Positions 37,221 to 46,693 of a DNA stretch of 64,000 nucleotides are shown in pieces. The notes under the pieces were generated by a model that made no database searches, was not told the origin of the DNA, and saw nothing but the letters and a program-made list of their open reading frames with translations. Location of the stretch: positions 248,001 through 312,000 of the forward strand of contig NZ_JADLQQ010000002.1 of assembly GCF_015477765.1 (NCBI RefSeq), in the 5' to 3' direction. Every line of letters starts with the position of its first letter. Position 1 is the stretch's first letter. The position numbers and the translations under genes were made by a program. The stretch comes from Nocardia transvalensis. Its GTDB lineage: Bacteria; Actinomycetota; Actinomycetes; Mycobacteriales; Mycobacteriaceae.

Positions 37221-38137
37221 TTCATCGTTTCGCCCCCGGCGGCGAGGAGGGCTTCGGACGTAACCCGAAGGCGCTCACGCAGATCCACGGCTCGATCCGC
37301 CAGCTCTGCTTGTTCACGAACGTATTCCGCCCGGCCTGCGGGGGTTTCGATGCGGACCGGGGTGTAGCCGAATTCCGACAGGTCGTAGGGGCTGGCGCGC
37401 ATGTCGAGTTCGCGGGCGGTGCAGGCGAGTTCGAAGCAGTCGAGCAGGAGGTCGGAATCGATCAGGGGGACCAGTTTGAACGCCCATTTGTAGAGGTCCA
37501 TGTTGGCGTGTAGGCAGCCGGGCTGTTCGCGGCGGATCTGGTCGTCGCGGGTCAGGGGTTCGGCGTTGCGGGGGGCCGCCTGGGGGGTGAAGAAGCGGAA
37601 GGCGTCGAAGTGGGTGCAGCGCAGCGACATCGACTCCACCACCCGGTCGGTTCCGGCGTGCCCGAGGCGCAGCGGGACCTGACGGTGGCGCACCTCGTCG
37701 GTGCGGTACACCATCGCCCATTCGTGCAGGCCGAAACACGACAGCTGGGCGGGACGGGCCGCCGTGGCGCGCAACAGGTTCGCGATGAATTCGATGGTGT
37801 CGTGGCGGCGGGCGAGAAAGGCGGGGTCGGCGGTCCAGGCGGGCGCACCCGTTGATCCGGCATGCTGTCGGCCGGAATCCACCTCGTGGTAGCCGCGAGC
37901 ATTCGCATACTCGGTCGCATTCTCCAGTGCCACACCGTATCCGGGATGCCAGCGCCGCAGCTGCGCGGGCTTGTGCCCGTAATAGGTGAACAGGAAGTCG
38001 ATCACCGGATGTTTCGCGCCCGCCGCGCGGTGCTCCAGATACGGCCGGATCAACTCGTCCACTCTCACCCGATGCGCCGCCGACCGGACACGCCAGTCAT
38101 GCTCGGGCACCGTGACAACGGCGGTGGTCTCGGTCAT
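37202..38137 (-). CDS. conserved protein often labelled 3-methyladenine DNA glycosylase
   Basis: A 311-residue protein matching an actinobacterial family that automatic pipelines call 3-methyladenine DNA glycosylase. Typical blocks are HPVIDFLFTYYGHKPAQLRRWHPGYGV, CFGLHEWAMVYR and GCLHANMDLYKWAFKLVPLIDS. I see no helix-hairpin-helix or other glycosylase signature, so that function is doubtful. His-rich positions suggest a metal or hydrolytic site. The start overlaps the stop of the CBS gene (ATGA). It ends inside a hairpin. Confidence 0.7.
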   Translation of the reverse strand: MTETTAVVTVPEHDWRVRSAAHRVRVDELIRPYLEHRAAGAKHPVIDFLFTYYGHKPAQLRRWHPGYGVALENATEYANARGYHEVDSGRQHAGSTGAPAWTADPAFLARRHDTIEFIANLLRATAARPAQLSCFGLHEWAMVYRTDEVRHRQVPLRLGHAGTDRVVESMSLRCTHFDAFRFFTPQAAPRNAEPLTRDDQIRREQPGCLHANMDLYKWAFKLVPLIDSDLLLDCFELACTARELDMRASPYDLSEFGYTPVRIETPAGRAEYVREQAELADRAVDLRERLRVTSEALLAAGGETMNPLSRP

Positions 38138-39198
38138 TCCGCAACCCGGTGGGTCGCGTCGCGCACCGTGCCCACGAACTCCTCGACCAGATCCTCGAGC
38201 GCCACGATGCCCACGGTGTTGCCGCGGCTGTCGACCACCCGGCCGAGATGGCTGTTGGTGCGCCGCAGCCGGGCCAGCGCCTCGTAGAGCGTGGTGCCCA
38301 TGCTGACGGTCGGCAGCGGGCGGATATCGGTGCGCGGGATCGGGGTCGACGGGCCCGCCGAATCGTCGGCCACCTTGTCCAGCACATCCTTCACATGCAG
38401 GTAGCCGACCAGCGACCCGTCGGTGGTGCGGACCGGGTAGCGGGAGAATCCGGTCTCGGCGACCGCGGTCTCGATATCGCCGAGGGTGGTGCCGTCGCCG
38501 CGCAGCGGCACGCAGCGCGTCTTGGCCAGCGGCACCATCACATCGGCGACGATGCGGTCGGTGGTGCCCAGCGCCTGGGTGAGCCGGCGGTGCTCCTCCT
38601 CGTCGAGCAGTCCCTCCGAGCGGGATTCGCCGATCATCTCCGCCAGCTCCACCGTCGACACGGTGGCATCGAGTTCGTCCTTCGGCTCGATCCGCAGTGC
38701 CCGCAGCGTCAGATTGGCCGCCACGTTGTACAGCGTGATCAGCGGCCGGGCCAGTCGCAACCACAGCAACAGCACCGGAACCAGCAGCAGCGCACCGCGT
38801 TCCGGCCCGGCGAGGGCGATATTCTTCGGAATCATCTCGCCCAGCAGCATGTGCAGCATCACCACGACCGCAAGCGCCAGCGCGAACGCCAGCGGATGCA
38901 GCAACTCCTGCGGGACCCCGAACAGATCGAACGGCCGCTCCAGCAGATGCGCCACCGCGGGTTCGCCGATGCGGCCCAGCAGCAGCGAGCAGATCGTGAC
39001 ACCCAGCTGCGCGGCGGCCAGCATCATCGACAGGTGCTCCCCGGCGCGGATGACCGTGTTGGCGCGGCGTTTACCCTGGGCCGCAAGGGCTTCCAGGCGG
39101 TCGCGGCGGGCGGTGATGAGCGCGAATTCGGCGCCGACGAAGAAGGCGTTGCCGCCCAGCAGCAACAGCGTCAGCAGCAGTCCCACCAGATCACCCAT
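38134..39198 (-). CDS. CNNM/CBS transporter-like protein, Rv1841c-like
   Basis: A 354-residue membrane protein. The N-terminal CNNM domain (about 1-190, with LTLLLLGGNAFFVGAEFALITA and LHMLLGEMIPKNIALAGPERG) is followed by a CBS-domain pair (about 205-345). Unlike the next gene it lacks the C-terminal CorC/HlyC domain. Relatives transport or sense Mg2+ and other divalent ions. It overlaps the upstream CBS gene by 8 bases and the downstream gene by 4, so the three are one translationally coupled operon. Confidence 0.87.
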   Translation of the reverse strand: MGDLVGLLLTLLLLGGNAFFVGAEFALITARRDRLEALAAQGKRRANTVIRAGEHLSMMLAAAQLGVTICSLLLGRIGEPAVAHLLERPFDLFGVPQELLHPLAFALALAVVVMLHMLLGEMIPKNIALAGPERGALLLVPVLLLWLRLARPLITLYNVAANLTLRALRIEPKDELDATVSTVELAEMIGESRSEGLLDEEEHRRLTQALGTTDRIVADVMVPLAKTRCVPLRGDGTTLGDIETAVAETGFSRYPVRTTDGSLVGYLHVKDVLDKVADDSAGPSTPIPRTDIRPLPTVSMGTTLYEALARLRRTNSHLGRVVDSRGNTVGIVALEDLVEEFVGTVRDATHRVAE

Positions 39199-40585
39199 GG
39201 CTGCGCTCCCAGGTCCGCAGCGCGTCGGCGTCCACCGGCCGCAGCAGGATGCGGTCGATGCGCCGCCCGTCCATCCGCTCCACCCGGGCCAGCCAGCCGC
39301 CGGAGGTGTGCGGTTCCATCGAACGCTCCTGTCCGGAACCCGAATCGGGGAGCAGTACCTCGTCACCGGCCACCGGGATCCGGCCGAGCCGGGTCAGCAC
39401 CAGGCCGCCGAGGGTTTCGTATTCGCCTTCGGGCGCGGTGTAACCGGTGGCCCTGGTCACCTCGTCGATGCGCAGCAGACCCGAGCAGTTCCACCCGGCC
39501 GCGGTGCGGCGGACGTCGAGTTCCTCCTCGTCGTGTTCGTCGCGGACGTCGCCGAGGATCTCCTCGATGATGTCCTCCATCGTGACCAGCCCTGCGGTGC
39601 CACCGTATTCGTCGACGACCAGCGCCACCTGCATACCGTCGGCGCGCACCCGCTCGAGCACCGTGTCACCGTCGAGGCTGGCCGGGACGATCGGCACCGG
39701 ATGGGCGATCGAGCGCAGCTTCACCCGGCCGCGCTGCGACACCGGATGCAGGAACGCCTGTTTGATATGCACGATGCCGAGGGTGTTGTCCAGGTCGCCG
39801 TCGATGACCGGGAAGCGGGAGAAGCCCGTCCGCCCGGCCGCGGCGATCAGATCGGCGATGGTGTCGTCCTGGTCCAGTGATTCGATCTTCACGCGGGGGG
39901 TCATGAGCTCCTCGGCGCTGCGGTCGCCGAACTCCAGGGACCGGTCCACCACCTGCGCGGTGCGCTGATCGAGGACGCCGCGCTTGGCGGAGGTGCGCAC
40001 CAGCGAGCCCAACTCCTCCGGCGATCGGGCCGAGCGCAGCTCCTCGGCGGGTTCGATACCGAATCCGCGCACCACCGCATTGGCGCTGCCGTTGAGGAAT
40101 CTGATCAACCACTTGAACGTCGCGGAGAAGGCGATCATCGGCCCGGCGGTCCAGCGGGCGGTGGTCAGCGGCGCGGAGATGGCGATGTTCTTGGGCACCA
40201 GCTCGCCGTAGGTCATCGACAGCGAGGTCGCCAGCACCAGCGCGAGCACCAGCGAAATGCCGTGTGCGGCACCGGCACTCGCGCCCAGTGCGGTACACAG
40301 CGGTTCGATCAGCCGGGCGAGCACCGGTTCGGCGATGTAACCGGTGACCAGGGTGGTGATGGTGATGCCGAGTTGAGCGCCCGACAGCTGGAACGACAGC
40401 GTGCGATGGGCCTGGCGGACCTGCCGGGCGCGCAGATCTCCCTCGCGAGCATGCGCTTCGACTGTGCTGCGTTCCAGCGCGGTCAGGGAGAATTCCGCGG
40501 CAACGAACAACGCGGTGCCCGCGGTGAGCGCGACGAAGCCCACCAGGCTGAGCACCGTGAGCACGACCGACACTGTCAGCACCAC
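39191..40585 (-). CDS. CNNM/CBS/CorC transporter-like protein, Rv1842c-like
   Basis: A 464-residue hemolysin-C/CNNM family protein. Membrane helices are in 1-200 (GTALFVAAEFSLTALERS, GITITTLVTGYIAEPVL, SMTYGELVPKNIAIS), CBS pair about 215-345 (ALVVDEYGGTAGLVTMEDIIEEILGDVRDEHD) and a CorC_HlyC domain to the end. It is a probable Mg2+ or Co2+ exporter or sensor. The GTG start at 40585 has no clear ribosome site. A leader with competing hairpins precedes it (40617-40669). It heads a three-gene operon. Confidence 0.87.
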   Translation of the reverse strand: MVLTVSVVLTVLSLVGFVALTAGTALFVAAEFSLTALERSTVEAHAREGDLRARQVRQAHRTLSFQLSGAQLGITITTLVTGYIAEPVLARLIEPLCTALGASAGAAHGISLVLALVLATSLSMTYGELVPKNIAISAPLTTARWTAGPMIAFSATFKWLIRFLNGSANAVVRGFGIEPAEELRSARSPEELGSLVRTSAKRGVLDQRTAQVVDRSLEFGDRSAEELMTPRVKIESLDQDDTIADLIAAAGRTGFSRFPVIDGDLDNTLGIVHIKQAFLHPVSQRGRVKLRSIAHPVPIVPASLDGDTVLERVRADGMQVALVVDEYGGTAGLVTMEDIIEEILGDVRDEHDEEELDVRRTAAGWNCSGLLRIDEVTRATGYTAPEGEYETLGGLVLTRLGRIPVAGDEVLLPDSGSGQERSMEPHTSGGWLARVERMDGRRIDRILLRPVDADALRTWERSHG

Positions 40586-40616
40586 CCCGAACGGATGGGA
40601 GGAACTGGGGTAATGG

Positions 40617-40669
40617 GGGCGCCGGGTATGTCACCCGGCTCGGTAGAGGACCCCTCCTGTGTGGCGCCC
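40617..40669 (-). promoter_or_regulatory. structured leader with competing hairpins before the CBS operon
   Basis: An outer stem GGGCGCC (40617-40623) with GGCGCCC (40663-40669) competes with an inner stem GCCGGGT (40621-40627) with ACCCGGC (40633-40639), because both use 40621-40623. A small GAGG/CCTC stem lies between. Mutually exclusive pairings in front of a metal-transporter gene suggest an attenuator. It does not match a riboswitch class I know. Confidence 0.4.
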
Positions 40670-40731
40670 TCGGACGCGGGTGACAACTGATTCCTTTCGC
40701 AGGTGGGAGCGGATGGACGTGCTCGGTTGTT

Positions 40732-40762
40732 CGAGCCACGGGATCACGGATCCCGTGGCTCG
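40732..40762 (-). terminator. hairpin behind guaB1
   Basis: A perfect 14-bp stem (40732-40745 with 40749-40762) and a 3-base loop lie between the guaB1 stop and the CBS operon. No T-run follows, as is common for high-GC actinobacterial terminators. Confidence 0.7.
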
Positions 40763-40848
40763 GCTACGTCTATGCTACCGGGTCCCCGACCCCCGCTCCG
40801 CACCGAGCCACGCCGACCCGGCCCACCTATTCAGGCCTGTGACCTGGC

Positions 40849-42372
<1,524 letters not shown>

Positions 42373-42870
42373 CTACGAGTGCGCCTCGTGGCGGCGGGTG
42401 AGCCGCTGCCACCATCGGGTCCGCGGCGGCGTGGTCCGCGGCTCCGTGGCGGCGGCCGGGGCGGGCCGTCGCCTGTCCTCGCGCCACTGCCGCACGATCT
42501 CGTCCACCTCGACCGGAGCGACCTGCACGTACGGACCGTGCGGCAATCGCAGCCAGTTCGTGATGCGCTCGTTGAGTTTGGTGACGTATTCGCGCACCTG
42601 ATGTTCGGCGCTCATCCGGGCGACGGTCCGCGGTAAGCGTTCCAGGTCGCGCCGCAGCAGCAGGGAGGTCGGCAGCATGCCCTCGCCCCCCACGTTCTCG
42701 CGGCGCAAATAGTCCTTCAGCCACCAGTTTTCGTCGTAGGGCAGGCCCGCATCGGGCAAAGGTTTACCCGCACCCGGCAGGTTATCGAAATCGCCGCGCT
42801 CGGTGGCTTCGCGAATCTGCTTGTCCAGCCACGATTCATAGCTCATGCCCACGGGCTTGCGCTCGGTCAT
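42373..42870 (-). CDS. DUF1992 (DnaJ-C28-like) protein
   Basis: A 165-residue protein with the DUF1992 domain at about 10-85: SYESWLDKQIREATERGDFDNLPGAGKPLP, then DENWWLKDYLRRENV and LLLRRDLERLP. The domain is conserved from bacteria to human DNAJC28, and its function is unknown. A basic, Pro-rich C-terminal tail follows. It lies between guaB1 and the helicase gene, each on the same strand but with separate gaps. Confidence 0.85.
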   Translation of the reverse strand: MTERKPVGMSYESWLDKQIREATERGDFDNLPGAGKPLPDAGLPYDENWWLKDYLRRENVGGEGMLPTSLLLRRDLERLPRTVARMSAEHQVREYVTKLNERITNWLRLPHGPYVQVAPVEVDEIVRQWREDRRRPAPAAATEPRTTPPRTRWWQRLTRRHEAHS

Positions 42871-42921
42871 CTCATCCCCCTTGATGATCTACCCGGTCCC
42901 ACCAGCCTATCGTGTCCTCGA

Positions 42922-44274
42922 TCAGGCAGAGTGTCGGCGGCGGCGGGGATTGCGGGCGTGGTCGCGCGGTGCCGTGCGGCGGCGGTCCGCGGGGCGCGCG
43001 GGCTTGGTCTCCGGCACCGGGGGAGCGGCGGGATCGGGAATGGGAGCACCAGAGGGTGGGCGGGCGCCCGTAACGGAGGCGATCTCGTTGGGCGGCAACG
43101 TGATTGCGGTGACCCCTGCGTCGGCCATGAGTTTTTCGGTGTCGGTGCGGTCGTCGGGGGTGACGAGTGTGACCACGGTGCCGGTGGCGCCCGCTCGGGC
43201 GGTGCGGCCGGCGCGGTGCAGGTAGGACTTGGGGTCGGTGGGTGGGTCGACGTGGACGACCAGGGAGATGGCGTCGACGTGGATGCCGCGGGCGGCGACG
43301 TCGGTGGCGACCAGGACGGGGGCGGTGCCGTCGGTGAAGGCCGCCAAGGCGCGGCTGCGTTGGTTCTGGGCCTTGCCGCCATGGAGCGCGACCGCCGCGA
43401 CGCCGGCTTCGCGGAGTTGGCGGGCTAGTTTGTCGGCGGCGTATTGGGTGCGGACGAACAGCAGCGTACGGCCTTCGCGGGCGGCGATTTCGGAGACGGT
43501 CCTGCGTTTGTGTGGCTTGCGGATGTGCAGCAGGTAGTGCGTCATTGGCGAAGGCGGCTGCGCGGCAGCGTCATTCGGCTCCAACATGGTCTCGCGTCCC
43601 GAATCGGGCACGGCCGCAGGAGGAGTCGCCGAATCCGCGGTATCCACCGAATGTCGCACCGGCTCACGCAGATACCGCCGCACCAGCGTGTCCACGGCCT
43701 CGTCGAGAGTGGCCGAGAACAACAGATGCTGAGCCTCGGCCGGTATGTGATCGAGCAGCGTGGTCACCTGCTCGAGGAAGCCGAGTTCGGCCATGTGATC
43801 GGCCTCGTCGACCGCGACCACCCGCACCGCGTCGAGCGCGATGGCGTCCCGGTCGATCAGGTCGGTCAGACGGCCGGGGGTGGCGATGAGCAGATCCACG
43901 CCGCGTGCGAGGCGGTCGGTCTGGCGTTTGATCGGGACGCCACCGACCGCGGTGCCCAGCCGCAGGCCGAGGGCGAGCGCCGGATCATCCAGCGCCTGCT
44001 CGATCTGCAGGGCCAGCTCCCGGGTCGGCGCCAAAACAAGACCTCGTGGTTTCTTTGGGGCCGAGGCGCCTCGCGTGAGCCGCACCAGCATCGGAAGCCC
44101 GAAGGCCAGCGTCTTCCCGGAACCCGTTGCGGCCCGGCCGAGGACGTCGCGCCCGGCGAGAATGTCCGGGATCACGGCCGCCTGGATCGGGAAGGGGGTC
44201 TCGAGACCGTTGCGGCGCAGCGACTGCACCAGAACCGCGGGCAGGCCCAGGTCGGCGAATCGGGGGTCAGGCAC
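42922..44274 (-). CDS. DEAD-box RNA helicase, RhlE-like
   Basis: A 450-residue DEAD-box helicase. It has the Q motif with FPIQAAVIP (28-36), Walker A ATGSGKT (49-55), PTRELALQ, ATPGR, VDEADH, SATLD, then the second RecA domain with ATDVAARGIHV and HRAGRTARAG. About 35 Pro/Ala/Asp residues link the two halves, and a basic tail ends it. It unwinds structured RNA in ribosome assembly or decay. The GTG start overlaps the stop of the M56 gene by 8 bases, so it is tied to the BlaI/M56 unit. Confidence 0.95.
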   Translation of the reverse strand: MPDPRFADLGLPAVLVQSLRRNGLETPFPIQAAVIPDILAGRDVLGRAATGSGKTLAFGLPMLVRLTRGASAPKKPRGLVLAPTRELALQIEQALDDPALALGLRLGTAVGGVPIKRQTDRLARGVDLLIATPGRLTDLIDRDAIALDAVRVVAVDEADHMAELGFLEQVTTLLDHIPAEAQHLLFSATLDEAVDTLVRRYLREPVRHSVDTADSATPPAAVPDSGRETMLEPNDAAAQPPSPMTHYLLHIRKPHKRRTVSEIAAREGRTLLFVRTQYAADKLARQLREAGVAAVALHGGKAQNQRSRALAAFTDGTAPVLVATDVAARGIHVDAISLVVHVDPPTDPKSYLHRAGRTARAGATGTVVTLVTPDDRTDTEKLMADAGVTAITLPPNEIASVTGARPPSGAPIPDPAAPPVPETKPARPADRRRTAPRDHARNPRRRRHSA

Positions 44275-45217
44275 TGAACAACCGGCTCAGCTCGACCAGC
44301 CACGGAATCGCCACCGCCAAGGTGGGCACCACGAGAATGGCCGCGGCCGCCAGGTAGGCCGCGGTCGCGATGCGCAGATCGCCGAGCGGTCCGGCGAGTC
44401 GTTGAATCCTGATCAGGGTGGTCGGACCGCCGACGGCCATCGCCCCCTGCGGCGCCGTGGAATTCGAGCAGGCCACCAGCGCGCGGGCCAGGGGAGTGGG
44501 GCCGGTGACCTTCACCGCGGAGTCGTCGGCGAGCAGTTCGATCAGCAGCTTCACCGAATCCAGCGCCGACTTGCTGCGGACGAACCGGGGGAAGGCCTCG
44601 TGGGCCGCGGTGAACGCCTCGAGGACCAGGTCGTGGCGGGCCCGCAGATGCGAGCGCTCATGGCTGACGATCGCGGTGAGCTCGGCATCGGTCAGATTGG
44701 CGAAGGTGCCCTGGCTCAGCACCACCCGTCGGCGCAGCCCGGGCAGGCAGTAGGCGATCGGTTCGGACGCGGCCAGCACCCGGATATCGCCCGCCTTGCG
44801 CTCGGCATGCCGGTAGTCGCCGCCCTGATCGAGCAGATCCACCAGCATGCGATGGCGGGCGCGGCGCCGCCGGGTATGGACGCCCACCCGGACCACCGCA
44901 TAGATCAGTCGCGCACCGACCAGCAGGGTCAGCGCGAACACGATCACGTACGCCAGCCACAGCGGCAGGCCCAGGACGTCGATCTCCCGCGTGGGCGAGG
45001 TGGTGGGACGGCCGTCCGGTCCGGGCACCAGCAGCAGGCTCGCGATCGCCAGACCGGATCCGAAGGCGCTCAGGACCGCCGCCAGCGCTACCGCCTGCCA
45101 CAGGACCAGTGCCGCGCGCGGTGTCCGGTACGGCCAGGTGGCTCGAGCGAGCAACGACGGGACCGGTCCCGCGAGAAGCAAAGCGAGACCGGCGAATACC
45201 GGCGCGGTTGCGTTCAT
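44267..45217 (-). CDS. M56-family (BlaR1-like) membrane metalloprotease
   Basis: A 316-residue membrane protein with helices near 5-25, 37-65, 86-110 and the C-terminus. The zinc-protease motif HExxH is H186-E187-R-S-H190 (VSHERSHLRARHD). It matches Rv1845c, which pairs with the repressor BlaI. The extracellular beta-lactam sensor domain of classical BlaR1 is absent, so the inducing signal is open. When active it is expected to lead to BlaI cleavage. It lies 82 bases after blaI and overlaps the helicase gene. Confidence 0.88.
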   Translation of the reverse strand: MNATAPVFAGLALLLAGPVPSLLARATWPYRTPRAALVLWQAVALAAVLSAFGSGLAIASLLLVPGPDGRPTTSPTREIDVLGLPLWLAYVIVFALTLLVGARLIYAVVRVGVHTRRRRARHRMLVDLLDQGGDYRHAERKAGDIRVLAASEPIAYCLPGLRRRVVLSQGTFANLTDAELTAIVSHERSHLRARHDLVLEAFTAAHEAFPRFVRSKSALDSVKLLIELLADDSAVKVTGPTPLARALVACSNSTAPQGAMAVGGPTTLIRIQRLAGPLGDLRIATAAYLAAAAILVVPTLAVAIPWLVELSRLFSA

Positions 45218-45299
45218 GCTCAGCTCACTGCGTTGTGGGGCCAGGGGCCCGAGATCGCGGCGCTCTGCAGTTGTCCGTGACGGGAGGAGCACCGCAGAA

Positions 45300-45716
45300 C
45301 TACTGCGGCGGGGCGACTCCTTCGTCATCGGACGCGTTGCGCGCGGCCTCGGCATCTTCGAGCTTAGCGAGTGCCTCGCGCAGTGCGGCAGCCTCGTCCT
45401 TCCCGACGGCCTCGACGAAGTGCACCAGGGCGGCCCGGCGGCTGCCGACCTCGTCGGCCTGCTGCAGGGCGTCCACCATCAGACTCGCGACGAGTTCGTC
45501 GCGGGTGTGCACGGGTGCGTAGCGGTGCGCGCGGTCGTCGCGCTGCTGCACGACTAGGTTCTTTTTCGCCAGCCGCTGCAGCACGGTCATCACCGTGGTG
45601 TACGCGAGTTCGCGGCGCGCCGCGAGGGCCTCGTGGACCTGCCGGACCGTCTGGGGTTCATCGGCCGACCACAACTGGTCCATAACCGCTTTCTCGAGTT
45701 CACCAAGACCTGCCAT
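45300..45716 (-). CDS. blaI: BlaI/MecI-type repressor
   Basis: A 138-residue winged-helix repressor: LGELEKAVMDQLWSADEPQTVRQVHEAL, LAYTTVMTVLQRLAKKNLVVQQRDDRAHRYAPV, then a dimerisation tail. It matches Rv1846c. In M. tuberculosis BlaI controls the beta-lactamase gene, its own operon and ATP synthase genes and responds to beta-lactams. A BlaI-type dyad lies 35 bases upstream of its start (45751-45767), pointing to autoregulation with the M56 and helicase genes. Confidence 0.92.
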   Translation of the reverse strand: MAGLGELEKAVMDQLWSADEPQTVRQVHEALAARRELAYTTVMTVLQRLAKKNLVVQQRDDRAHRYAPVHTRDELVASLMVDALQQADEVGSRRAALVHFVEAVGKDEAAALREALAKLEDAEAARNASDDEGVAPPQ

Positions 45717-45750
45717 TCCACAAGTTTACGGAGGCAACGACACAAATGCG

Positions 45751-45767
45751 TACTACTTGTTGTCGTA
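45751..45767. promoter_or_regulatory. candidate BlaI operator
   Basis: A dyad TACTACTTGTTGTCGTA fits TACnAC-N5-GTnGTA, the outline of actinobacterial and firmicute BlaI boxes. It lies between blaI and the iron ABC operon. Confidence 0.6.
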
Positions 45768-45850
45768 ACCCGCCGGTTGCTGTGTGGGATTTTTCATAGC
45801 CCAGGTCGGGCACGTATTACCGTGCCCGAACATCTCGCCGGCGTGGCGCG

Positions 45851-46693
45851 TCAGGCGGGCTGTCCCGGTTCCGCACCGGGGACGTGCACCGGCAGGACGT
45901 GGCGGGTGCCGATCGGGACGATCATCGGTCGGCCGGACACCGGGTCCCGGTGTACCTCGGCGCGCAGGCCGAACACCTCCCGCAACAGCTCGGCATCGAT
46001 CACCTCGGCGGGTGAGCCCTGGGCGAGGACACGCCCGGAGCGCATGACGATGAGCCGGTCGCTGTAGCGGATGGCCAGGTTCAGATCGTGCAGCACCATG
46101 ACCACGGTGCGCCCGAGGTCGTCGTGCAGCCGGTCGACCAGGTCGAGCACCTCGAGCGAATGGGCGAGATCGAGGTAGGTGGTGGGCTCGTCGAGCAGCA
46201 GGATGTCGGTGCCCTGGGCCAGGGCCATCGAGATCCAGGCGCGCTGGCGCTGGCCGCCGGACAGTTCGTCGAGGGTGCGGTCGGCGAGCTCGGCGATGCC
46301 GGTCTGCGCCAGCGCGGCGGCCACCTCGGTCTCGTCCTCGGCCGACCACTGCCGCAGCCAGGACTGGTGCGGGTGCCGGCCGCGGGCCACCAGATCGGCG
46401 ACGGTGAGGCCCTCGGGTGCGATCGGAGTCTGCGGCAGCATGCCGACGATGCGGGCCACGTCGCGGGTCTTGCGGGTGGCGATCGCCTTGCCGTCCAGGA
46501 GGACCCGGCCCGCCTGCGGGCGCAGCAGTCGGCCGAGCGCGCGCAGCAGCGTCGACTTGCCGCAGCCGTTGGGGCCGATGATCGTGGTGATCAGCCCGGG
46601 TTCGACGGTGAGCGACAGGCCGTCGACGACGGTGCGGCTGCCGTAGCCGAGGGTGAGGTCATCGGCGGCGAGTCGATGCGGGGTGGCGGTCAT
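45851..46693 (-). CDS. iron-siderophore ABC transporter ATPase (FecE/FepC-like)
   Basis: A 280-residue ABC ATPase. Walker A GPNGCGKS is at 40-47, the Q-loop near PQTPIAPEG, signature LSGGQ at 144-148 and Walker B ILLLDEP at 164-170. The subfamily traits (GRHPHQSWLRQW) are those of ferric-siderophore importers. It is the third gene behind two FecCD permeases and overlaps the upstream permease stop (ATGA). No binding-protein gene is present here, so a lipoprotein from elsewhere must serve it. Expected to be IdeR-controlled through 48965-48983. Confidence 0.93.
   Translation of the reverse strand: MTATPHRLAADDLTLGYGSRTVVDGLSLTVEPGLITTIIGPNGCGKSTLLRALGRLLRPQAGRVLLDGKAIATRKTRDVARIVGMLPQTPIAPEGLTVADLVARGRHPHQSWLRQWSAEDETEVAAALAQTGIAELADRTLDELSGGQRQRAWISMALAQGTDILLLDEPTTYLDLAHSLEVLDLVDRLHDDLGRTVVMVLHDLNLAIRYSDRLIVMRSGRVLAQGSPAEVIDAELLREVFGLRAEVHRDPVSGRPMIVPIGTRHVLPVHVPGAEPGQPA

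Noticed and set aside
35384..37513. A 709-codon plus-strand frame running through the minisatellite
   Set aside because: It is mostly a shadow of the LVIVD gene. The repeat part merely stays open because 27 is divisible by three, and there is no ribosome site.
37202..38764. 520-codon frame extending the DUF/glycosylase-labelled gene upstream
   Set aside because: The extension overlaps the CBS gene out of frame. The ATGA overlap at 38134-38137 gives the natural start.
40586..40730. M-box or yybP-ykoY riboswitch before the CBS operon
   Set aside because: Conserved cores of these classes as I recall them are not present; only unclassified stems can be supported.
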